From an uncultured Treponema sp. (GTDB lineage: Bacteria; Spirochaetota; Spirochaetia; Treponematales; Treponemataceae), in assembly GCA_937902445.1 (NCBI GenBank), contig CALELJ010000257.1, positions 1-6,115 on the forward strand: DNA of 6,115 nucleotides, given 5' to 3'. Below are positions 1 to 5,029 of the stretch, in pieces (position 1 is the stretch's first letter; each line of letters opens with the position of its first letter). The notes below the pieces were generated by a model. That model had not been told where the DNA came from. It made no database searches and saw only the letters and a list, made by a program, of their open reading frames with translations. A program made the translations under genes and the position numbers.

Positions 1-1163
1 TCAATATGGTCTGTGTTGGAACCATGATTGTTTTAAGCCAGTATATCGGTGCAAAAAAATCCGGCGAGGAACTCAATAATATCGCCAAGGCAAGCATAAT
101 TCTTGTTGTTTCCTTTGCAATCATAATTTCTCTTGCCGTTCTTTTTGGAACAAAAAAATTGCTTTCCTGTTATACCCTTGAGGACAGCGTACGAAACTAT
201 GCTACAGAATATTTCATCATTTTCTGCGGTTTTGGTTCCGTCTTTATGGGATTCAATCTCATGCAGGGTGCGGTTGTGCGTGCCTATGGGTATACAAAGC
301 AGATTCTTTTCTCGACGCTCTTTGCAAATCTTCTGAATGTTCTTGGAAATGCCCTTTCCCTCTACGGTTGGTTTGGGCTTCCTGTATTTGGCCTGACAGG
401 AGTTGCTGTTTCTTCAGTATGTGCAAATGTTTTTTCATGTGTTTATCTTTCCCTTGTAATCAGACGGAAAAAGGAAATCTACTTCAATCTTTCAAAGCTA
501 TTTTCCGTGCCAAAAGAATATTTCCGTAAGATTCTCAAGATTGGTGTTCCTACTGCGGGAGAAAATCTGTCGTACAATGTGGCCCAGATTACAATCATGG
601 CGATGATTACAACGCTCGGTACTGCAGCCATGAGTGCACAGGTTTATACCCAGACCATCTGCCGTTTTGTTTTTGTTGTTGCCGTTGGTATCGGCAGTGC
701 GACACAGATCAAAACCGGATTCTTTGTTGGTGCCCGCAAGGCTGACGTTGCCTATAGAAATCTCTGGATCTATCAGCTATGCGGAACTCTTACAAGCATG
801 GTTCTTATACTTCTCATCAATTTGGGAAAGGGAATCATCGTTCCATTATTTACAAAGGATCCCGTCATCGTTGGCTATGTTTCATCACTTCTAGTCTACT
901 CATGCTACATTGAATTCGGACGCTCCCTCAATCTCATTTCCATTGGCGGACTCAAGGGAGCAGGCGATGTGGTCTTCCCGGTCGGTTATGGAATTTTCTC
1001 AATGTGGTGCATCATGGTTCTTTTCAGCTATATCCTTGGAATCAGGATGGGCCTTGGGCTGATTGGTTTCTGGCTTGCTATCGGAACCGACGAGACGACC
1101 CGTGGAATCGTAATGCTTTTACGATGGAAATCAAAACGCTGGCAGACAAAGGCACTTGTCTAA
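1..1163 (+). CDS. MATE family efflux transporter, 5'-truncated by the window edge
   Basis: This is the C-terminal ~385 residues of an inner-membrane MATE (multidrug and toxin extrusion) antiporter, a family that exports cationic drugs or metabolites in exchange for Na+ or H+. The reading frame is open to the window edge. The first in-frame ATG (position 6) falls inside a conserved stretch (VGTMIVLSQYIGAKK) that normally lies after the second helix, so roughly 50-70 N-terminal residues are missing and ATG 6 is not the real start. About ten hydrophobic segments remain of the usual twelve. Family-typical sequences include GVPTAGENL near residue 180 (counted from that ATG), which opens the second half-repeat, GLKGAGD near residue 314, and a basic tail ending at TAA 1161-1163. 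Substrate cannot be told from sequence. No terminator is visible before the next promoter, so readthrough into the queuosine module is possible. Confidence 0.9.
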   Translation, partial: NMVCVGTMIVLSQYIGAKKSGEELNNIAKASIILVVSFAIIISLAVLFGTKKLLSCYTLEDSVRNYATEYFIIFCGFGSVFMGFNLMQGAVVRAYGYTKQILFSTLFANLLNVLGNALSLYGWFGLPVFGLTGVAVSSVCANVFSCVYLSLVIRRKKEIYFNLSKLFSVPKEYFRKILKIGVPTAGENLSYNVAQITIMAMITTLGTAAMSAQVYTQTICRFVFVVAVGIGSATQIKTGFFVGARKADVAYRNLWIYQLCGTLTSMVLILLINLGKGIIVPLFTKDPVIVGYVSSLLVYSCYIEFGRSLNLISIGGLKGAGDVVFPVGYGIFSMWCIMVLFSYILGIRMGLGLIGFWLAIGTDETTRGIVMLLRWKSKRWQTKALV

Positions 1164-1182
1164 AACAATCTGGAACCATCAA

Positions 1183-1211
1183 TTGACAATCGTCCGGTGA
1201 TTTACTAATAT
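1183..1211 (+). promoter_or_regulatory. Probable sigma70-type promoter of the queuosine precursor operon
   Basis: A perfect -35 hexamer TTGACA (1183-1188) is separated by 17 bp from TAATAT (1206-1211), which matches the -10 consensus at four of six positions. Transcription would start at about 1217-1219, just before the first stem of the riboswitch. It lies in the 106-bp gap between the MATE gene and the transporter gene. The -35 match and ideal spacing make it credible, but the start site is inferred. Confidence 0.6.
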
Positions 1212-1264
1212 GCCTCCCAAGACAGTTCGTGACCATCCTGTCTATAAACAAAACTAGGGAGGCA
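1211..1264 (+). repeat. 8-bp perfect inverted repeat bracketing the riboswitch and covering the RBS
   Basis: TGCCTCCC (1211-1218) is the exact reverse complement of GGGAGGCA (1257-1264). The right arm contains the ribosome binding site of the transporter gene. As RNA it would form an outer stem around the preQ1 aptamer and mask the RBS. The left arm overlaps the last base of the proposed -10 box and ends at about the predicted transcription start. The stem could therefore form fully only on transcripts that begin further upstream. Confidence 0.6.
1221..1259 (+). promoter_or_regulatory. preQ1 class-I riboswitch (translational type)
   Basis: The element has the compact preQ1-I layout. P1 is GACAG (1221-1225) pairing with CTGTC (1238-1242), closing a 12-nt loop that begins TTC and ends in C. 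An A-rich tail follows (1243-1253), then CTAGG running into the Shine-Dalgarno sequence. Compared from memory with the Bacillus subtilis and Thermoanaerobacter aptamers, the bases that contact ligand fall at the right places: U1226, G1231, C1237 and A1253, with a G-C pair (1225-1238) closing P1. P2 would be short: G1231-C1254, U1230-A1256 and C1228-G1257, leaving single bases bulged. The tail resembles the Thermoanaerobacter one closely. Because the P2 side overlaps AGGGAGG, ligand binding should hide the ribosome binding site and lower translation. The two downstream genes are a queuosine-precursor transporter and queF, exactly the regulon expected. Weakest point: the imperfect P2. Confidence 0.75.
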
Positions 1265-1269
1265 TTCAT

Positions 1270-1953
1270 ATGAATGCATTTGAATTTTTTATTTCTGTTC
1301 TATTTTTTCTTTCGGCAACAGTTGCAGCCTACAGGTTCTTTGGTAAAAGCGGACTGTTCGTATTCGTGGCATTTTCCACAATTCTTGCCAACATTCAGGT
1401 ATGCAAAGGAATCAATCTTTTTGGATTTGAGACTACTGTTGGAAACGTCCTTTATGCATCATCCTTTTTGTGTACCGACATCCTTTCGGAAAAGTACGGC
1501 AAAAAGACTGCCCAGAAGGCGGTAAAGATTGGAATCTTCACAAACATTTTGTGGATCATCGGCACACAGCTGACGCTCATTTCAGTTCCGTCTGAACACG
1601 ATACAATGCAGCCTCATCTCGAGGCTATTTTTGGACTCATGCCTAGAGTTGCCGGAGCCAGCCTCATCGCCTACATCATAAGCCAGAGCATCGATGTTCT
1701 TCTGTACCATCTGATATGGCAGAAGAGCGGACAGACTTCAAAATTCCTTTGGCTTAGAAACAACGGATCAACCATGGTGTCCCAGTTTTTTGACACCTCA
1801 ATCTTTGTCACCATCGCTTTTGTCGGAACTGTTCCGGCGGAAATTTTCTGGTCAATTTTGTGGACGACATATTTCTTCAAGGTTGTCGTTGCCTTGTTTG
1901 ATACGCCTTTTGCATATATTGCAAGAAAACTCAAGGCACCTGATGGAGAATGA
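1270..1953 (+). CDS. yhhQ: Queuosine precursor transporter (VUT/YhhQ family)
   Basis: This is a 227-residue integral membrane protein of the VUT family (DUF165/COG1738), whose E. coli member YhhQ imports the queuosine precursors preQ0 and preQ1. Six to seven hydrophobic helices are visible from residue 5 to about 218. Family hallmarks are the acidic motif CTDILSEKYGKK (68-79, with D70 and E74), SQSID (138-142), and SQFFDTSIF (171-179). Length is normal for the family. ATG 1270 is preceded by AGGGAGG (1256-1262) at 7 nt, a strong site that is the output of the riboswitch. The stop TGA 1951-1953 sits next to queF, so the two are co-transcribed. Which precursor is carried (preQ0, preQ1 or queuine) cannot be read from sequence, but linkage to queF makes preQ0 a good guess. 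Confidence 0.92.
   Translation: MNAFEFFISVLFFLSATVAAYRFFGKSGLFVFVAFSTILANIQVCKGINLFGFETTVGNVLYASSFLCTDILSEKYGKKTAQKAVKIGIFTNILWIIGTQLTLISVPSEHDTMQPHLEAIFGLMPRVAGASLIAYIISQSIDVLLYHLIWQKSGQTSKFLWLRNNGSTMVSQFFDTSIFVTIAFVGTVPAEIFWSILWTTYFFKVVVALFDTPFAYIARKLKAPDGE
1945..1948 (+). promoter_or_regulatory. Ribosome binding site deciding the queF start
   Basis: GGAG at 1945-1948 lies inside the last codons of the transporter gene. It is only 1 nt from the ATG at 1950 but 10 nt from the ATG at 1959. It therefore supports 1959 as the queF start, even though 1950 would give the tidy ATGA stop/start overlap. Confidence 0.5.
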
Positions 1954-1958
1954 TTTTG

Positions 1959-2471
1959 ATGAGTGAGACTGAATCTGACATGAACTTGCAGAACAGGGCA
2001 GAGGAAAACCTCAAGCTGCTTGGAAAGAAGACTGAATATAAAAGTGACTATGCGCCGGAAGTCCTTGAGACCTTTGTAAACCGGCACATGGAAAACGACT
2101 ATTTTGTGAAATTCAATTGTCCTGAATTCACATCCCTGTGTCCCATTACAGGTCAGCCTGATTTTGCGACAATCTATATTTCCTACATTCCTGACAGGCT
2201 TATGGTTGAATCAAAATCTCTTAAGCTCTACCTGTTCAGTTTCAGGAATCATGGTGATTTCCACGAAGATTGCGTAAACAAAATCATGAAAGATCTTGTC
2301 AGCCTCATGAATCCGCGGTACATCGAGGTTTGGGGAAAGTTCACTCCACGTGGTGGAATCAGCATCGATCCATATTGCAACTTGGGAAAGCCTGGTACAA
2401 AATATGAAAAAATGGCTGAGCAGCGTCTTCTCTGGCATGATATGAATCCTGAGAAGATAGACAATCGTTGA
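1959..2471 (+). CDS. queF: NADPH-dependent 7-cyano-7-deazaguanine (preQ0) reductase
   Basis: QueF reduces the nitrile of preQ0 to the aminomethyl group of preQ1 using NADPH, the last step before preQ1 is inserted into tRNA by Tgt. It is a cytosolic T-fold enzyme. From ATG 1959 the protein has 170 residues, matching the short single-domain (B. subtilis type) form. The catalytic cysteine is C61 in FTSLCPITGQPD, with the general-acid aspartate D68 in the same motif. The QueF signature ESKSLKLY is at residues 84-91, and the substrate-binding H102-E103 pair is in GDFHED. All key residues are intact. ATG 1950 would add three residues, and ATG 1980 would remove seven but has no ribosome binding site. 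It is the second gene of the riboswitch-controlled operon, so transporter and enzyme should respond together to preQ1. Confidence 0.95.
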   Translation: MSETESDMNLQNRAEENLKLLGKKTEYKSDYAPEVLETFVNRHMENDYFVKFNCPEFTSLCPITGQPDFATIYISYIPDRLMVESKSLKLYLFSFRNHGDFHEDCVNKIMKDLVSLMNPRYIEVWGKFTPRGGISIDPYCNLGKPGTKYEKMAEQRLLWHDMNPEKIDNR

Positions 2472-2506
2472 ACCGACCTGCCCACCGTGGTACTGAATTT
2501 ATTTTC

Positions 2507-2549
2507 ATATGGAATCCTTTGAAAATTGCAATTTTTATTGATTCCATAT
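2507..2549 (+). repeat. Nested concentric inverted repeat between queF and truB
   Basis: Outer arms ATATGGAATC (2507-2516) and GATTCCATAT (2540-2549) are perfect 10-bp complements. Inside them lies a perfect 14-bp palindrome, AAAATTGCAATTTT (2522-2535). The two dyads share a centre within half a base (2528 and 2528.5), so the 43-bp block is one symmetric element. No T-run follows on either strand, so it does not look like an intrinsic terminator. It could be a binding site for a dimeric regulator over the truB promoter, or an RNA hairpin that protects or punctuates the queF mRNA. Confidence 0.65.
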
Positions 2550-2552
2550 AAA
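2526..2552 (+). promoter_or_regulatory. Possible truB promoter
   Basis: TATAAA (2547-2552) matches the -10 consensus at five of six positions. The best upstream partner is TTGCAA (2526-2531), a four-of-six -35 match at a short 15-bp spacing. The -35 lies in the central palindrome and the -10 overlaps the right outer arm of the inverted repeat, so a regulator bound there would compete with polymerase. Transcription would start at about 2559-2561, at or beside the truB start codon. The call rests mainly on the -10. Confidence 0.35.
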
Positions 2553-2560
2553 CTGAATCC

Positions 2561-4444
2561 ATGAAATCCAAATCCGCTCCTTCCGGAATCATGCTTTACG
2601 CAAAATCTTCCGGGCTTACAAGTTTTTCCTCCCTTTGGAGCATCAAGCATGCCCTTGGTACAGAGAAGGTTGGTCACACCGGAACTCTGGACTCCTTTGC
2701 CGACGGATTGCTAGTAGTGCTGAGCGGAAACCTTACCCATCTTGTTCCCCATGTGACGGGATTCACAAAGACATATGAAGCCATCGTCTGTTTTGGAAAA
2801 GAAACAGACACCCTTGATCCTACAGGTGAATATGTGTGCACAAAGGAAAGTGCCCTGAAGGATGAGGTTGAGCGTGTGCTTCCTGAATTCACCGGAGCGA
2901 TTTTACAGACCCCACCGGCTTTTTCAGCCCTTCATGTGGACGGTAAAAGGGCAAGCGACCTTGTGCGTGAAGGCAAGGAAGTGACTCTTGAAAGCCGACA
3001 GATTTTCATCTATAACCTTGAGCTTCTTGATTTTCTTGATAACCGCAGTGTTGACGGATGTACCTATGCAAAACTTTCCGTTACCTGTTCTAAGGGAACT
3101 TACATACGTGCTCTTGCCCGTGATATAGCGAAAGCGGCCGGAAGCTGCGCTCATCTTTGTGCCCTCCGCCGCACCCAGGTTGGACCTTTCCGTCTTGAGG
3201 ATGCCGCCTGCTATGGATCTCTTGGAGACTTTACGATTGCAGCCGGAATTGAAAGCGAAAAAAGAATCCGCGCGGAAAATGAAAAAACACTCATAGAAAA
3301 AGCTTCTGAAAAAATCTTTGATAGAAAAAAGATGAAGAAAAACCGTGAAAAGGACAGTGATGAAAAAATTGCTGAAATTAAAAGCCGTTTCCTGACTTTC
3401 ACTCCTGAACTTGCATCCCTTTGCGGTTTTGATTGCGATACGCTTAAAAGTGAATTTGAAAAATCCTATGTCAGTGGACGTCCGCTCGCTGTCCGCATGT
3501 TTGACAGGATGGAAAACCTCCATGCGTCAAAAGAATTTTATGTTGACGATGAGATTGCCGTCTATTATTCCGACGGAACTTTTGCCGGCATAATGAAAAA
3601 AAATGACGGACGCCTTCACTATGGCTTTGTCGTTCCTCATGAAAAAACTGTACTCCGTGTTTTCAGCTGGCAGGAAATCATGGCCGGTGCTTTCCCCCTC
3701 CAGTGGAAAAAGAAGGGAAGTGCCATGTCTGTTGGAAGTTTTGAGGCTGTCCATTGTGGCCACGTGCAGATTCTTGGTTCCGTCATCGGGAAAAAAGATC
3801 TTGTGTCAGGTGTAGTTACCTTTTCTTCTTCCATAAGACGGGATGATTCCAGGGACATTTTTACACTAAAACAGCGACTCGACTATTTTGGCCGGCTTGG
3901 ACTTGATTTTGCCATTGTCATTGATTTTGATGAAGATTTTTCAAAACTTGGCGGTGAGGAGTTCCTCAGCATCCTCGTTGAAAAATGTTCGTTGAAATTT
4001 CTTTCTGAGGGCAGCGATTTCAAATGTGGCTACAGGGGAAGTTTTGGAATGAAAGATATTTCCCATGCCGCTTCCACTCTTGGCTTTGAACTGGATGAGG
4101 AAAACTATGTGGAGTTTGACGGACATAAGGTCAGCTCCAGCAGAATAAAGAAAGAAATCGAAAATGGAAATTTCCAGGACATGATGAAATTCCTTGGACG
4201 GCCTTTTGAGTTCAGCCTTGAAGGATTCAAATGGCAGGAAAAGGAACAGGGGGATGAGATGTCCTGCTATGAGGCTGAAAACATAAGCAACCAGGTTCTC
4301 CCGGAACAAGGTGAATACAAGGTCACCGTCAATCTCAAGGATGGCCTCACGCTGCATACAGAATTGAGCATCCACGGAAAGACTGTTTCCTTGCTTCTTC
4401 CGACACAGAAATATGCGGACAATGCGCTGTCGGTTTCATTTTGA
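2561..4444 (+). CDS. truB: Fusion of TruB (tRNA pseudouridine-55 synthase) with a RibF-like FMN adenylyltransferase domain
   Basis: One uninterrupted 627-residue frame carries two cytosolic enzymes. Residues ~8-225 are TruB, which makes pseudouridine 55 in the tRNA T-arm. Catalytic D44 is in GHTGTLDSFADG, with KTY (Y72), QTPPAFSALHVDGKR (116-130) and CSKGTYIRALARDIA (R183), all intact. A charged, Lys/Glu-rich linker follows (~231-275), then a PUA-like segment (~300-360). Residues ~364-550 resemble the FAD-synthetase half of RibF: RVFSWQEIM, GSFEAVHCGH (HxGH at 398-401), FDEDFSKLGGEEF, GSDFKCGYRGSFG and SSSRIKKEIENG before LGRPFE. The usual GNFDG is altered to GSFEA. The last ~75 residues keep only a trace of the riboflavin kinase barrel (VLPEQGEYKVTV). 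ATG 2561 is the first start after an in-frame TAA (2549-2551) but has no Shine-Dalgarno sequence; ATG 2591 is the alternative. TruB function is secure, while FMN adenylyltransferase activity is plausible but unproven. Confidence 0.88.
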   Translation: MKSKSAPSGIMLYAKSSGLTSFSSLWSIKHALGTEKVGHTGTLDSFADGLLVVLSGNLTHLVPHVTGFTKTYEAIVCFGKETDTLDPTGEYVCTKESALKDEVERVLPEFTGAILQTPPAFSALHVDGKRASDLVREGKEVTLESRQIFIYNLELLDFLDNRSVDGCTYAKLSVTCSKGTYIRALARDIAKAAGSCAHLCALRRTQVGPFRLEDAACYGSLGDFTIAAGIESEKRIRAENEKTLIEKASEKIFDRKKMKKNREKDSDEKIAEIKSRFLTFTPELASLCGFDCDTLKSEFEKSYVSGRPLAVRMFDRMENLHASKEFYVDDEIAVYYSDGTFAGIMKKNDGRLHYGFVVPHEKTVLRVFSWQEIMAGAFPLQWKKKGSAMSVGSFEAVHCGHVQILGSVIGKKDLVSGVVTFSSSIRRDDSRDIFTLKQRLDYFGRLGLDFAIVIDFDEDFSKLGGEEFLSILVEKCSLKFLSEGSDFKCGYRGSFGMKDISHAASTLGFELDEENYVEFDGHKVSSSRIKKEIENGNFQDMMKFLGRPFEFSLEGFKWQEKEQGDEMSCYEAENISNQVLPEQGEYKVTVNLKDGLTLHTELSIHGKTVSLLLPTQKYADNALSVSF

Positions 4445-4451
4445 GAGCATG

Positions 4452-4479
4452 TTCAGCGTTGCACTAGACAAAAGATAAT
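4452..4479 (+). promoter_or_regulatory. Possible rpsO promoter
   Basis: GATAAT (4474-4479) matches the -10 consensus at five of six positions. It has only a weak -35 candidate, TTCAGC (4452-4457), at 16 bp. It sits directly after the stop of the TruB fusion and would give an rpsO leader of about 125 nt. The long AT-rich gap before rpsO makes a local promoter likely, but the exact hexamers are uncertain. Confidence 0.35.
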
Positions 4480-4498
4480 ATATCAGTAAAATTAAAGA

Positions 4499-4568
4499 GC
4501 TTCTTTGAAGCATAAACTTTTGCTGGCATGATTCCGCCTGGAGTACAAAGAGCCACTTTTATCCCAGG
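4499..4568 (+). promoter_or_regulatory. Structured rpsO 5' leader
   Basis: Two local foldings are visible upstream of rpsO. GCTTC (4499-4503) pairs with GAAGC (4507-4511) around a TTT loop. CCTGG (4537-4541) pairs with CCAGG (4564-4568), enclosing AAAG/CTTT (4547-4550 with 4556-4559). In several bacterial groups S15 represses its own synthesis by binding structured rpsO leaders, so this leader is a candidate. The structures differ between phyla and I cannot match this one to a known class. No coding sequence is seen in the 165-bp gap. Confidence 0.3.
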
Positions 4569-4609
4569 TCTTATCTTAGGCAAAAGAAAAAAATTACAGG
4601 AGTAAGTAT

Positions 4610-4879
4610 ATGGCACTTACAAAAGAAACAACATCTTCAATCGTTGGAAAGTTCGGCAAGTCAGCAGCTGACACTGGTAACACAAATGTTCAGATTGCTC
4701 TTCTTACAGAACGCATCAAGCAGCTTACAGCACACTGCAAAAGCTTCCCAAAGGATACAACAGCATCCCGCGGACTTCTCAAGGCTGTAGGTGCTCGCAG
4801 AAGACTTCTTAAGTACCTTCAGAACACAAATCTTGAAGGATACCGCGCTCTCATCAAGGAACTCGGAATTCGTAAGTAA
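4610..4879 (+). CDS. rpsO: 30S ribosomal protein S15
   Basis: S15 is a primary binder of the central domain of 16S rRNA, contacting the helix 20-22 junction early in 30S assembly. The 89-residue length equals that of E. coli S15, and the two align without gaps through DTG (21-23), VQIALLTERIKQLT (27-40), RRRLLKYL (63-70) and the end LGIRK. ATG 4610 has a strong AGGAG (4598-4602) at 7 nt. Codon use is strongly biased (ACA for Thr, AAG for Lys, CTT/CTC for Leu), as expected for a highly expressed gene. An oddity is the RNA-contact loop: where E. coli has HKKDHHSRRG, this protein has FPKDTTASRG (46-55). H42, D49 and R54-G55 are kept, but the conserved serine at 52 is alanine. Confidence 0.97.
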   Translation: MALTKETTSSIVGKFGKSAADTGNTNVQIALLTERIKQLTAHCKSFPKDTTASRGLLKAVGARRRLLKYLQNTNLEGYRALIKELGIRK

Positions 4880-4889
4880 GTTTTCTGAA

Positions 4890-4938
4890 AAAGGCAGGAA
4901 TGTTGTGGTTTCCATGGTGTTCCTGCCTTTAAATTTTT
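4890..4938 (+). terminator. Intrinsic terminator or attenuator after rpsO
   Basis: AAAGGCAGGAA (4890-4900) pairs perfectly over 11 bp with TTCCTGCCTTT (4920-4930) around a 19-nt loop. A short TGG/CCA pairing lies within the loop. AAA and then five Ts (4934-4938) follow. It begins 10 nt after the rpsO stop. Since pnp follows 91 bp later with no strong promoter visible, it may be a partial terminator that sets the rpsO to pnp ratio. Confidence 0.75.
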
Positions 4939-4942
4939 GGAA

Positions 4943-4984
4943 ACAAAGAGGGTATTCCGGCTGTTCAAACGGAACATCCTTTGT
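4943..4984 (+). promoter_or_regulatory. Imperfect stem-loop in the pnp leader
   Basis: ACAAA (4943-4947), GGGT (4950-4953) and TTCCG (4955-4959) pair in order with TTTGT (4980-4984), ATCC (4976-4979) and CGGAA (4970-4974). There is a 2-nt bulge (4948-4949), one G·U pair, one A·C mismatch (4954/4975) and a 10-nt loop. No T-run follows, so it is not a terminator. In E. coli a hairpin in the same position is cut by RNase III and used by PNPase to repress its own mRNA. A similar role here is inference from position. Confidence 0.45.
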
Positions 4985-5016
4985 CTGACAATGGACATAA
5001 AAAGAAAATAAAGAAC

Positions 5017-5021
5017 AAGGA
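5017..5021 (+). promoter_or_regulatory. Ribosome binding site deciding the pnp start
   Basis: AAGGA (5017-5021) is 8 nt before the ATG at 5030 but only 2 nt before the in-frame ATG at 5024. It therefore favours the second ATG. Confidence 0.6.
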
Positions 5022-5029
5022 AAATGGTT

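Noticed and set aside
1671..2087. 138-codon minus-strand open frame across the transporter/queF junction
   Set aside because: It is antisense to two well-recognised genes and has no recognisable motif.
2507..2549. Intrinsic terminator for queF
   Set aside because: The stem is AT-rich, the loop is long, and no T-run follows on either strand.
2492..2558. Direct repeat ACTGAAT (2492-2498 and 2552-2558)
   Set aside because: Seven bases in AT-rich intergenic DNA is within chance expectation, and nothing else supports a function.
2924..3523. 199-codon open frame on the minus strand
   Set aside because: It is antisense to conserved TruB sequence, low in complexity (rich in Phe and Ser as expected from the complement of Lys/Glu codons), and resembles no family I know.
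3725..4444. Independent start of a separate ribF gene at ATG 3725 with upstream AAGGGAAG
   Set aside because: The RibF-like sequence already begins about 25 residues earlier (RVFSWQEIM), the ATG codes for a residue inside the first beta strand, and the frame is continuous with TruB. Internal initiation is possible but not supported.
4791..4988. 65-codon plus-strand open frame overlapping the rpsO end and the hairpin region
   Set aside because: It overlaps rpsO in another frame, runs through the terminator stem, and has no convincing ribosome binding site or known motif.
4985..5012. Possible pnp promoter CTGACA … AATAAA
   Set aside because: The spacing of 16 bp is acceptable but the start site would fall at about 5019, removing the ribosome binding site. 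The A-rich tract makes -10 lookalikes common.
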